DNA of 64,000 nt from Planctomycetota bacterium (GTDB taxonomy: Bacteria; Planctomycetota; UBA1135; GCA-002686595). How positions within the stretch are numbered: position 1 is the first letter of the stretch; each line of letters starts with the position of its first letter. Positions 49,982 through 58,827 of the stretch are shown piece by piece. Location of the stretch: NCBI GenBank assembly GCA_029248265.1, contig JAQWJQ010000224.1, positions 1 through 64,000 of the forward strand, in the 5' to 3' direction. Under the pieces are notes generated by a model. It made no database searches and had not been told where the DNA came from. It saw nothing but the letters and a program-made list of their open reading frames with translations. Both the position numbers and the translations under genes were made by a program.

Positions 49982-51472
49982 ATGCAGACAGCTCAATCGC
50001 CGCGCCGGCGGCGACTCCCCGCCCGCTTCTTCACCTCCTCCCAGCGGGTGGAGCCGCCCCGCTTCACCAAGGTGGTGGCCACGATCGGGCCGGCCTCCGA
50101 GGACCTCCTCGTTGAACTCATCGAGGCCGGGATGTCCGTCGCCAGGCTGAACTTCAGCCACGGAACAGCGGATGAACACCGGCGGCGTATGGCGAAGATC
50201 AGGGAAGCCTCCACCGCGCTGATGACCCCGGTCGCGGTCCTCGCTGACCTCCCGGGGCCGAAGATGCGGACCGGGAAGTTCCCCAACGATGCCATCTACC
50301 TGAACGAAGGCGACGTCGTTCAGGTCAAGCCGGGCCAGGGCATGGCCGGCGAGGGCGAGGTCTTCGTGGGCGTGGACGACCTGCTGACCGCGGTCCAGTC
50401 GGGCCACCGGATCGTTCTGGCTGATGGTCAGGTGCTCCTGGAGGCGTTGAGCGTCGGGGCCGACTCCGTCGAGGCGCGAGTGCTCCGCGCGGGGCCCGTC
50501 GGCAACCGCAAGGGCGTTCACCTGCCGGACTCGGACGTACGGTACGACCTTCCCACGGACGAGGACCGCGAGCTGATCAAGCTCGCGTGCGAGCTCGGCG
50601 TCGACATGCTCGGCATCAGCTTCGTGGGCAACGCCAGCGAGCTCGAGGAGATCCGTGGCCTCGCGCCAGGTATCCAGCTGGTCTCCAAGATCGAGCGCAA
50701 GGCCGCCCTCAAGAACCTCGACTCGATCCTCGAGGCGACCGATGGGCTCATGGTGGCCCGCGGTGATCTCGGGGTGGAGTTGGACCTGGAGCAACTGCCC
50801 CTCGTCCAGAAGGAGATCCTGCGCAGGTCGGTTCTCGCGGGGGTCTACTCGATCACCGCGACTGAGATGCTGGAGTCGATGATCGAGGCCGGACGGCCCA
50901 CTCGAGCCGAGGTCACGGACGTGGCGAACGCCGTCCTCGATGGGACGGACGCCGTGATGCTCTCGGCGGAGACGGCGGTGGGTAAGCACCCCCGGGAGGC
51001 GGTGGCGACCATGGCCCGAATCGCCAGGGTTGCCGAGCAGTCCGGGATCTACGCCCGGCGTCCGAGGCTGTCGGCTGCGCCGGAGAAGAGTTACTTCTCC
51101 AGGGCCACCGCGATGGCGGCGGTGCACGTGGCCAATCAGGTCGACGTGGATCGCATCGTCTGCTTCTCAGAGACCGGAAATACGGTTCGGCTGCTCTCCA
51201 GGTTCAGGCCAGACGCCGAGATCGTGGCCCTGAGCCCCCGTCCGGACACGGTCCGCCAGATGGCGGTCCTGGCGCACGTCCGCCCGATGCTCTTCCGCCA
51301 GGAGCCGACGCTTGAGGCCATGATTGACACGGCGGCCGACCTCCTTCTGGCGCGCCAGATCGTCAAGATGGGGGACCGAGTGGTGTTCGTGGGGGGCGTC
51401 CCTGTAGGCTTCGCACGCAGCACGAACGTGCTCAAGCTCCATCGGATTGGCGAAGACTCGCGCTTCGCCTGA
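49982..51472 (+). CDS. pyk: Pyruvate kinase
   Basis: TKVVATIGPASEDLLVELIEAGMSVARLNFSHGTADEHRRR, VLADLPGPKMRTGKF, MVARGDLGVELDLEQLPLVQKEI, PTRAEVTDVANAVLDGTDAVMLSAETAVGKHPREAV. An in-frame start at 49916 is also possible. Confidence 0.95.
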   Translation: MQTAQSPRRRRLPARFFTSSQRVEPPRFTKVVATIGPASEDLLVELIEAGMSVARLNFSHGTADEHRRRMAKIREASTALMTPVAVLADLPGPKMRTGKFPNDAIYLNEGDVVQVKPGQGMAGEGEVFVGVDDLLTAVQSGHRIVLADGQVLLEALSVGADSVEARVLRAGPVGNRKGVHLPDSDVRYDLPTDEDRELIKLACELGVDMLGISFVGNASELEEIRGLAPGIQLVSKIERKAALKNLDSILEATDGLMVARGDLGVELDLEQLPLVQKEILRRSVLAGVYSITATEMLESMIEAGRPTRAEVTDVANAVLDGTDAVMLSAETAVGKHPREAVATMARIARVAEQSGIYARRPRLSAAPEKSYFSRATAMAAVHVANQVDVDRIVCFSETGNTVRLLSRFRPDAEIVALSPRPDTVRQMAVLAHVRPMLFRQEPTLEAMIDTAADLLLARQIVKMGDRVVFVGGVPVGFARSTNVLKLHRIGEDSRFA

Positions 51473-51583
51473 CTTTTCATCCGCCCCGCAGGCGTTTCTG
51501 CGGACCCTCTCGAGTCGACGCGCCGCCTTCCGGGCCGTCGATCCCGGACCCTCTCCAGTCCGGTTTATTGCTCGCACTCCTTC

Positions 51584-52951
51584 ATGCTCAATCGCTTCCA
51601 GTTCTCCCGACTGCTTGCATTCCGGCGCGGCAAGAGGCGCTCCGGCGCCGCTGACGAGGCGCGCAAGACGGACGAGGTGAACGGCGCGGAGGCCCCGACC
51701 CAAGAGGCTCCCAGGGCCGACCGTGAGGGGGCTCGCGGGCGGACAGAGGGCGCCGGTCGAGCGTCCAACGGCGCGGCGACCAACGGCGCCGAGCGGTCGA
51801 GGGTGGAGATCTCCGAGGGGTGGTCGGGGGACGATCGGATCGAAGGCTTGCTGCGGCGACATCAGGAGCAGCGGGGTCTCTCCACGCCCGAGACCATGGC
51901 CAGCCACGCCGGCGTGGCAAGTGAGCCGGCAGACTCTGCTGAGGGCGCCGCCGGGACGAAGGTCGAGCCCGCGAAGCCTGTCGAGCCCGCCGAACCGCCG
52001 GCCGCTCCGGCGACCGAGGAGTCGTCGCGAACCCGGACCATCGGAGCGCTCGATCCTGCGCCCGCCGCTGCGCCCGCCGCTGCGCCCGCCGCTGGGTCCG
52101 CCGCTGGGTCCGCCGCTGGGCCCAAGCGCGTCCGGCTGGTCGAGAGCATCGAGGCCACGTCCACGGCTCGAGTGGTCTGCATCGCGAGCGGGAAGGGGGG
52201 GACAGGCAAGAGCGTCATCGCCTCCAACCTCGCGCTGCTCCGGGCGAGGCAGGGGGAGCGAGTGCTCCTGATCGACTTCGATGCTGGGCTCGCGAACGCG
52301 CACCTGCTGCTCGGCCTGGCGCCGCCCCACGATGTCGGCCATGTGATGGAGGGCACCGTCTCGGCCCGCGAGGCTCTCATTGAGGGGCCCCATGGTCTGA
52401 AGCTGCTGGCGGGCGGCGTCGGGCGGCAATCGCTCATCGACCCGACACGCCGAGAGCTCGATCGTCTCTTCAAGGCCTTGCGCCCGCTCGAGGACGAATT
52501 CGACCTCATCGTGATCGACCATGGCGCTGGGCTCAGCTACAGCACCGTGGCGCACCTGGCGGCGTCCAGCACCCTCGTCCTGGTGACCAACCACGAGGTG
52601 ACGGCCCTCTCGGACGGGTACGCGCTCTACAAGCGGGCGAAGCTGGTCAACCCTGAGATCCGTGTCGGGCTGGTCGTGAACCGGGCCCCCGACGAGCGCC
52701 TTGCCATGGACGCCTGGAATCGCTTCCGGGGCGCCTCGCACAAGTTCCTCGGGCACGCGCCGGAGTTGATCGGATGGGTGCCCGCCGACCCCGTGATCTC
52801 CCAGGCGGTCCAACTGCGCAAGCCAGCGGTGCTCTCGTTCCCGGAGAGCGCGGCCGCGAGAGCGATCACGAAGGTGGCCGCGTGGGGGCCCCTGGACCAC
52901 GCCAGAACGCCCACGCCCTTCTATGTGAAGGCACGTCGGGCGCTCCGCTAG
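51584..52951 (+). CDS. FlhG/MinD-like P-loop ATPase with long low-complexity N-terminus
   Basis: IASGKGGTGKSVIASNLALLRARQGERVLLIDFDAGLANAHLLLGLAP...DLIVIDHGAGLSYSTVAHLAASSTLVLVTNHEVTALSDGYALYK: deviant Walker A and FlhG-type IDxGAGLS. Confidence 0.85.
   Translation: MLNRFQFSRLLAFRRGKRRSGAADEARKTDEVNGAEAPTQEAPRADREGARGRTEGAGRASNGAATNGAERSRVEISEGWSGDDRIEGLLRRHQEQRGLSTPETMASHAGVASEPADSAEGAAGTKVEPAKPVEPAEPPAAPATEESSRTRTIGALDPAPAAAPAAAPAAGSAAGSAAGPKRVRLVESIEATSTARVVCIASGKGGTGKSVIASNLALLRARQGERVLLIDFDAGLANAHLLLGLAPPHDVGHVMEGTVSAREALIEGPHGLKLLAGGVGRQSLIDPTRRELDRLFKALRPLEDEFDLIVIDHGAGLSYSTVAHLAASSTLVLVTNHEVTALSDGYALYKRAKLVNPEIRVGLVVNRAPDERLAMDAWNRFRGASHKFLGHAPELIGWVPADPVISQAVQLRKPAVLSFPESAAARAITKVAAWGPLDHARTPTPFYVKARRALR
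52058..52117. repeat. 12-bp tandem repeat, 5 units, encoding APAA/GSAA linker
   Basis: GCGCCCGCCGCT x3 then GGGTCCGCCGCT x2, within the FlhG-like gene. Confidence 0.9.
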
Positions 52952-53036
52952 GGGTAGCGAGGGGAACCCACTTGGGGCATCCTTCGGCGGGGCCGCGGGC
53001 GTTCCCGGTCCCTGGCTGCCACTCATTTCGAGGACC

Positions 53037-53062
53037 GTGCGATTCTCCCGATGAAATCGCAC
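53037..53062. other. Inverted repeat upstream of the parA-like gene
   Basis: GTGCGATT-10 nt-AATCGCAC, 8-bp perfect arms, 23 nt upstream of the parA-like start. Confidence 0.45.
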
Positions 53063-53084
53063 GCCATCGCCGGCCGCTCCTCGG

Positions 53085-53990
53085 ATGATGAAGCCGCCCA
53101 TGGAGGAAAGTTACGCAGTCAGGTTCCCCGTTTACGCCTTCGTGAATCAGAAGGGAGGATGCGGAAAGACCACCACCGCCGTTCACCTGGCGGGTGCGCT
53201 GGCCGCGCGCGGCCAGCGCGTGCTGCTCGTGGACATGGATCCGCAGGCGCACGCGACCATGGGGCTGGGCTGCTCGCCGGACCGCCCAACGGTGGCGGAT
53301 GTGCTTCTTGGTGAGGCGACCCTCTCCGAAGCCGTGACCCCGGCGCCTGGCGGAATCACGCTCCTCCCCGCCGAGCCTCGGCTGGCGGAGTTCGAGGAGG
53401 TGAGCGGGCGTCTGCTTCACCCCGAGCGGCGCCTCGCAGCGGCGCTGGAGGAGGCCTACCGCGGAGGAGTCCGCTTCGATCATGTGCTCCTCGACTGCTC
53501 CCCGCGAGCGGACGGCGTGCTGTGCGCGAACGCGCTCTTTGCGAGCAGTCACACCTTGCTGATCGTCGAGACCGGGGCCTTCGCGCTCCAGGGCGCAATC
53601 CAGGCGCTCAAGGTCCTCGAGGAGGTCGCAGAGAACCAGGGCCGCGCGCCGGCCCTGCGCGTCGTCGGTACGATGTTTGATCGTCGAACCCGCTTCGCTC
53701 GGGAGCTGCTCGTCGCCTTGCACTCACGCTTTGGAGAGGCCCTCTTCGACACCGTCATCCGGACGAGCGTCCGCCTCCGCGAGGCGCCAGCTCTGGGTCT
53801 CCCCGTCCAAGAGCTGGATCCGACCTGCCGCGCCGCCGCCGACTTCGCGGCGCTGGCCGATGAGATCATGGCGCTCGACTTCGAGCGCCCCTGCTCCACA
53901 GTCCTCAACGAGTACGAGCTTCGCCCGCCGCTGCGGGAACCGTCGTCCGCCGTGACGTCGCCGGACCGCTCGTCCGCCCTTCCTTCCTGA
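53085..53990 (+). CDS. ParA/Soj-family ATPase
   Basis: FVNQKGGCGKTTTAVHLAGALAARGQRVLLVDMDPQAHATMGLG, FDHVLLDCSPRADGVLCANALFAS. An alternative start is ATG 53100. Confidence 0.92.
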   Translation: MMKPPMEESYAVRFPVYAFVNQKGGCGKTTTAVHLAGALAARGQRVLLVDMDPQAHATMGLGCSPDRPTVADVLLGEATLSEAVTPAPGGITLLPAEPRLAEFEEVSGRLLHPERRLAAALEEAYRGGVRFDHVLLDCSPRADGVLCANALFASSHTLLIVETGAFALQGAIQALKVLEEVAENQGRAPALRVVGTMFDRRTRFARELLVALHSRFGEALFDTVIRTSVRLREAPALGLPVQELDPTCRAAADFAALADEIMALDFERPCSTVLNEYELRPPLREPSSAVTSPDRSSALPS

Positions 53991-54009
53991 CCTGCCGCAC
54001 GTCGAACTG

Positions 54010-56115
54010 ATGGACGCCCTCGCCCTCCTCTGCACCCTCCACGCGGACGGCCCTAGCTCCCTGAAGCGCCTGCGCTCCAGGGGTTGTGGCGACCTCTCTA
54101 CGTTGCTGGCGAGGACCCCGGATGCCGTCGCAGAAGATCTCGCGATCGAGCGCCCGGCCGCGCGGCGACTGATTCGCGAGGCGCGCCTGCTCGCGGACCG
54201 TGTTGGAATCACGGCGTTGGAAGTTGAGGAGGCGCCGCCCGCCGCCGAGCCGGCGCCCCCGGCCCGAAGCCTGGTCCAGGAGAGCCCCCGTGGCGCCGCT
54301 CCGGAGGCCTCCGCGCCCAACGGCCTCGACCATGTGGATCGCGCCCTCGTGGAGCGCATCACACGGCCCGCGCCGACGCGTCCCGAGCCCTCGAGCCCGG
54401 ACGGCCCGAACTCGGAGAGCCCGAGGCCCGAGACGGAGACCCCCGCCGCGAGCGAGGAGCACGTCGAGGAGAGCCCGGCGGTGCCGATCGGTAAGGCCGG
54501 TCAAGGACTCCCTGGGTGGCTGGACGGCCCCGCGGTCCCTCACGCGGACGACCCCTTCAGCGTTCCCGGGGCGGACTTTGGCCCGGAGGCGGCTGCGCCA
54601 GAGGGCGGGCCGGACGCGGCGGAGGGTGTGCCTGCGGAGTGTGTCGCCAATCCGTTGCCGGAGCTCGAGCCCGTGAACCAGCCGGAGCCGGCCACGGCGG
54701 AGGAGGTGGGTGCCTCGGCGCCGCCGCCTGCGGACGTGACCGCTGAGGCCGCCGTCCGTGATCTTCAGGAGCCCTCGGACTCCCCTGAGCCCGAGGCGCA
54801 GCCCCTGGCGCCCCTCGCCTTCGGCGCTGCGGTGTTTGGTGACGAGACGCCCGAGATGGAGGCGGCTGGGGACGAGCCCGCGGCGGAGAGCCTGGGTGTG
54901 GCGCCGATGGCAGCGCGCGACACGGATCGGGGCACGCCGCCGGCGGAGCCCTCGGCCGTGCCTGAGCCCTCGGCAGCCTCTGAGTCCTTGGCCACGCCTG
55001 AGCCCGCGGAGGTCCATGAGGCGGCCTCAGTCCCCGAGCCGTCGCCATCGTCCGAGCCCACGGTGGAGCCCACGGCGGAACCCGCGGGTGAGGTTGGCCC
55101 CGCGCCTATTCCTGCCATCGCAACGGAGGTTGCAGCCGCTTCCTCTGCCGCCTTGGTGGGCATGGACGAGGCGCTCGTCGAGGACCTCGAACGCCTCGGA
55201 GTGACCTCCTTCGCTGAGCTCTGCACCGCGGAGAGCCTCGCGCTGACCCGGGGCCTTGGCATCACCTTCGGCCAGGCGAGAAGGCTTCGTTTCCTCGCAC
55301 GGCGCGCGGAGGCCGAGGGCTCGTCCTGGCCTTCGCCCTCCCGGTCCGAGAGCCCTGCTGCCGAGAGCCCTGCTGCCGAGAGCCCTGCCGCCGAGAGCCC
55401 TGCCGCCGAGAGCCCTGCCGCCGAGAGCCCTGCTGCCGACGGCCTGGGGGCCCAGCCGGCCCCCAGCGCCTCCGAGAAGATGGAAGTCGCCGAGCCCCTG
55501 GCCCCGCTTGCGTTCGCCGCCGAGGTCTTCGGTGGCGAGCCGGCGGAAGAGGGCTCGCTGGAGGAAGCGCCCGCGACGGACGCCCCGGCCCCTGGCGCGA
55601 TGGGAGGCGGAACGGCGGCGCGAGAGCCCCTCCCCTTCGCCGCGGCGATCGATCCTGAGTGGGAAGAGCCCTCCCAGATCGAGACGGAATCAGCGCCAGC
55701 GGAGTCGTCGGCCGAATCCGCGCCTGAGAGGCCCGCTGAACTCGCCGCCCCGGCCACGGCCGGCGCGGACCTCGAGTCCCTTGGCGAGGCTGGTACGGGG
55801 CCCCTCGACGAGCCCGAGCCGGTGAAGGCGATGGAGCTGGAGCCCCAGGGCGTGCGAGTCGACCCCTCCGAGGTGAAGGCGAGGCCACGCTTTGGAGACC
55901 AGTTCGCGATCGCCGCCCAGCAGAGGCGTACGGCCTCTCAGCCGGGGCGGACCGTCCTGGGCTGGAACTTCGAGATCCCTCGGCCCGAGCCAGAGGCCTT
56001 GCCGCTGGCTTCGCTCTCGGCCACTCCGATGGGCGAAGACGAGGGGGCCGGGACGGACGCGGACGGATCGGTGGTGGCGAAGGACGATCCCGGCGGTCCC
56101 TTCGCGGGCGCCTGA
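54010..56115 (+). CDS. Large acidic, disordered protein with two helix-hairpin-helix-like segments and repeated short motifs
   Basis: LKRLRSRGCGDLSTLLARTPDAVAEDLAIERPAARRLIREARLLAD and EDLERLGVTSFAELCTAESLALTRGLGITFGQARRLRFLARRAEAEG, separated by Pro/Glu/Ala-rich sequence. Confidence 0.6.
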   Translation: MDALALLCTLHADGPSSLKRLRSRGCGDLSTLLARTPDAVAEDLAIERPAARRLIREARLLADRVGITALEVEEAPPAAEPAPPARSLVQESPRGAAPEASAPNGLDHVDRALVERITRPAPTRPEPSSPDGPNSESPRPETETPAASEEHVEESPAVPIGKAGQGLPGWLDGPAVPHADDPFSVPGADFGPEAAAPEGGPDAAEGVPAECVANPLPELEPVNQPEPATAEEVGASAPPPADVTAEAAVRDLQEPSDSPEPEAQPLAPLAFGAAVFGDETPEMEAAGDEPAAESLGVAPMAARDTDRGTPPAEPSAVPEPSAASESLATPEPAEVHEAASVPEPSPSSEPTVEPTAEPAGEVGPAPIPAIATEVAAASSAALVGMDEALVEDLERLGVTSFAELCTAESLALTRGLGITFGQARRLRFLARRAEAEGSSWPSPSRSESPAAESPAAESPAAESPAAESPAAESPAADGLGAQPAPSASEKMEVAEPLAPLAFAAEVFGGEPAEEGSLEEAPATDAPAPGAMGGGTAAREPLPFAAAIDPEWEEPSQIETESAPAESSAESAPERPAELAAPATAGADLESLGEAGTGPLDEPEPVKAMELEPQGVRVDPSEVKARPRFGDQFAIAAQQRRTASQPGRTVLGWNFEIPRPEPEALPLASLSATPMGEDEGAGTDADGSVVAKDDPGGPFAGA
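55348..55437. repeat. 15-bp tandem repeat, 6 units, encoding ESPAA
   Basis: GAGAGCCCTGCTGCC with C/T variation at one position, six tandem copies. Confidence 0.95.
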
Positions 56116-56178
56116 GCCCGCTCGCGAGCGCGTATACTCCCGGACCTCCTCGGCCCTGATCTGCAGGAGGAGCCCTAG

Positions 56179-57423
56179 ATGAACAGCCTCATCAGCGAAT
56201 CCCGCGGTCGACCTGGTGACGACCCTATCTTCACCATCAACGCCGCCGCGAACGCTCGTCGGGCCCTCGGTGAGCCTGTCATCAACGCGAGCCTCGGCGC
56301 GCTCCTTGACGACGACGGCGGACTCTCGGTCATGCCGACGGTCTTTGCGGCCTTCCAGGGCGTTCCGGCGCAGCAAGCCGCCGCCTACGCGCCCATCGCT
56401 GGCGACCCTCCGTTCCTGGAGGCGGTGCGCCGAGATGCCTTCGGCAGCGGAGAGATGTTCGAGAACTCGGTGGGGGCCGCGACCCCGGGGGGGACCGGCG
56501 CGTTGCTCAATGCGATGATGAACTTCCTCGAGCCGGGGCAGTCGATCTTCACGTCGAGCTACTACTGGAGCCCGTATCGGATCATCGCCGGGCACAACCG
56601 CCGGGGCGTCGAGACGTTCCCGATGTTCGACGAGGCCGGGGTCTTCCACCTCCAGGCCTTTGAAGACGGCCTGGTCGCTCAGCTCAAGCGACAGGGACGA
56701 GCGCTGGTGATCCTCAACTTTCCGTGTCACAACCCGACGGGGTACACCCTCGACGAAGCGGAGTGGCGAGGGGTCGCTGAGGCGCTGGGACGAGCATCGG
56801 AGCATGGCGCCGTGGCGCTCGTCGTCGACCTGGCCTACGCGGCGTTCGGAACCCAGTCGCCCTCTGTCTGGGTCGACGCCATGGCCACCGTGAGTGACCG
56901 GGTCGCCGTGCTCGCAGCGTGGACGGCCTCCAAGTCCTTCGCCCAGTACGGGGCGCGCGTGGGAGCCTTGCTCGCCTCGATCCCGGACGCGGCCCACCGG
57001 GCCGACGTGGAGAACGCCATCTCGTACACCTGCCGAGGTTCATGGTCGAACTGCAACCACCTTGGATTGCTGGCTGTGAGCGATCTCCTGCGCAACGATG
57101 AGCTCCGCGCGGGGGTCGCCGAGGAGCGGCGCGCGCTCGTCAGCTTGCTCTCGGATCGAGTGGACGCCTTCAATGCCGAGGCGATGAGCCGCGGCCTGGT
57201 CTATCCGCGTTACGAGGGCGGATTCTTCGTCTCGGTCTTCACCCCTGACGCCGCGGAGACGGCCAGGGTCGCGGCGGCGGACGGGGTCTACGTGGTCCCG
57301 ATGGACGGCGCTGTCCGACTCGCGCTTTGCGCGGTCGCTCGCGCGGATGTCCCGCGCCTCGTGGACGCGGTCGCGCGCGGAGTCGCGGCGGCCCATCAAG
57401 CCAAGGACGGAGCCCATGCCTGA
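56179..57423 (+). CDS. PLP-dependent class I/II aminotransferase
   Basis: ATPGGTGALLNAMMNFLEPGQSIFTSSYYWSPYRIIAGHN, LNFPCHNPTGYTLDEAEW, LAAWTASKSFAQYGARVGALL (SKxF PLP lysine). SD-like GGAGG upstream. Confidence 0.9.
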   Translation: MNSLISESRGRPGDDPIFTINAAANARRALGEPVINASLGALLDDDGGLSVMPTVFAAFQGVPAQQAAAYAPIAGDPPFLEAVRRDAFGSGEMFENSVGAATPGGTGALLNAMMNFLEPGQSIFTSSYYWSPYRIIAGHNRRGVETFPMFDEAGVFHLQAFEDGLVAQLKRQGRALVILNFPCHNPTGYTLDEAEWRGVAEALGRASEHGAVALVVDLAYAAFGTQSPSVWVDAMATVSDRVAVLAAWTASKSFAQYGARVGALLASIPDAAHRADVENAISYTCRGSWSNCNHLGLLAVSDLLRNDELRAGVAEERRALVSLLSDRVDAFNAEAMSRGLVYPRYEGGFFVSVFTPDAAETARVAAADGVYVVPMDGAVRLALCAVARADVPRLVDAVARGVAAAHQAKDGAHA

Positions 57424-58249
57424 CATTGCCACTGCTGCCGCGCAGGGAGAGAGCCTCCCTTCGAATGAAGGGGTCGGGCGTGCACACGGGTACGGTCCCC
57501 GTGTCCACATCCTCGAGGACGCGTGGTCGGCCGCGGCCACGGCGAAGCTCAGCTCCCCGGAGTGCACACATACCGAACTCGTTCAGGTGGTTCGGGCGCT
57601 GACGACGAGGTTGGCGACCACGGCCTTCGGGCGCGAACTCCCCGTGATGGAGCGGGCGGTGACCACCCGCATGGCCGAGAAGCACGGGGCGCTTGGGACC
57701 TGGCGGGGAGGGGCCGTGGACCCCGCCGCGCAGGTGGTCGTCCTCGACGTCATTCGGGGCGGCATCATCCCATCTCAGACCTGCTTCGAACTGCTGAGCC
57801 TCGTCCACCCGATCGAGCACCTGCGGCTGGATCACCTGAACATGCAGCGGGTCGCCGGGGCGGACGGGCACGTGGACCGGGTCGAACTGACGGGGAGCAA
57901 GGTGGGTGGATCGATCGAGGGGGCCACGATGGTCATCCCGGACCCCATGGGGGCGACGGGCGGGACGATCCTCCTGGCGATGGATCACCTGAAGGCCTCC
58001 CATGGGGTGCCATCGAGACTCATTCTCATTCCGCTCATCTGCACCCCTGAGTTCCTCAAGGCCGTCCAGGAACTGGACGTCGAGCTGTCCGTCTACACGG
58101 CCCGAGTCGATCGAGGCATGTCGTCTCCAGAGGTCCTCGCGACGCCCCTGGGGGCCCGCTGGTCGGAAGAACGTGGTCTGGATGACGAGGACTACATCGT
58201 TCCCGGCGCCGGCGGCGTCGGGGAAGTCCTGAACCACTCCTGGGCCTGA
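57416..58249 (+). CDS. Uracil phosphoribosyltransferase-like protein
   Basis: VVVLDVIRGGIIPSQTCFELL...GGSIEGATMVIPDPMGATGGTILLAMDHLKAS (PRPP loop DPMGATGGT). Confidence 0.8.
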   Translation: MPDIATAAAQGESLPSNEGVGRAHGYGPRVHILEDAWSAAATAKLSSPECTHTELVQVVRALTTRLATTAFGRELPVMERAVTTRMAEKHGALGTWRGGAVDPAAQVVVLDVIRGGIIPSQTCFELLSLVHPIEHLRLDHLNMQRVAGADGHVDRVELTGSKVGGSIEGATMVIPDPMGATGGTILLAMDHLKASHGVPSRLILIPLICTPEFLKAVQELDVELSVYTARVDRGMSSPEVLATPLGARWSEERGLDDEDYIVPGAGGVGEVLNHSWA

Positions 58250-58359
58250 GATCTGGGCCTTCTCACAACCGCCTCGTCTCGCTAGGCTTCCCGCGTCCAA
58301 CGGGATCCGCGGAACGAAAACGCTCCCGAACCACCCGAACCAGCTAACAGGAGAGACCA

Positions 58360-58692
58360 ATGGCTTACGTCGTCGCCGAACCGTGCGTGAAGTGCAAGTA
58401 CACCGACTGTGTCGACGTGTGCCCCGTCGACTGCTTCACCGAGGGCGAGAACTTCCTCGCGATCAACCCGGATGAGTGCATCGATTGTGGCGCGTGCGTG
58501 CCCGAGTGCCCCACAGAGGCGATCTTCGAGGAGACCGAGGTCCCCGAGAAGTGGGCCGAGTACGTGGACCTGAACGCCAAGCTCGCGGGCTCCTGGCCCT
58601 CGATTACGGAGAAGAAGGACGCGCTCCCCGAGGCCGATGAGTTCAAGGACGTCGAGGAGAAGCGCGAGCTTCTCTCCGAGGCTTCCGCCTGA
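58360..58692 (+). CDS. fdxA: FdxA-type [3Fe-4S][4Fe-4S] ferredoxin
   Basis: [67 protein letters not shown]. Confidence 0.95.
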   Translation: MAYVVAEPCVKCKYTDCVDVCPVDCFTEGENFLAINPDECIDCGACVPECPTEAIFEETEVPEKWAEYVDLNAKLAGSWPSITEKKDALPEADEFKDVEEKRELLSEASA

Positions 58693-58767
58693 GCGAGGTC
58701 CCGCGGGCAGCGGCGCCGCTGCGCTTGCGCGGCGGTCATCCCCTGTGACAGCGGGCGCCCTGATATG

Positions 58768-58805
58768 AAGATCGACGGCTCATCCCTGGATGAGCCGTCG
58801 ATCTT
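58768..58805. terminator. Strong bidirectional rho-independent terminator
   Basis: AAGATCGACGGCTCATCC-CT-GGATGAGCCGTCGATCTT followed by TTCTT, an 18-bp perfect stem between convergent fdxA and the M3 peptidase gene. Confidence 0.9.
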
Positions 58806-58827
58806 TTCTTGGCCCGCGCCTCGACCC

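Noticed and set aside
52952-53084. parS centromere site near the ParA-like gene
   Set aside because: No TGTTTCACGTGAAACA-like palindrome; only an unrelated inverted repeat.
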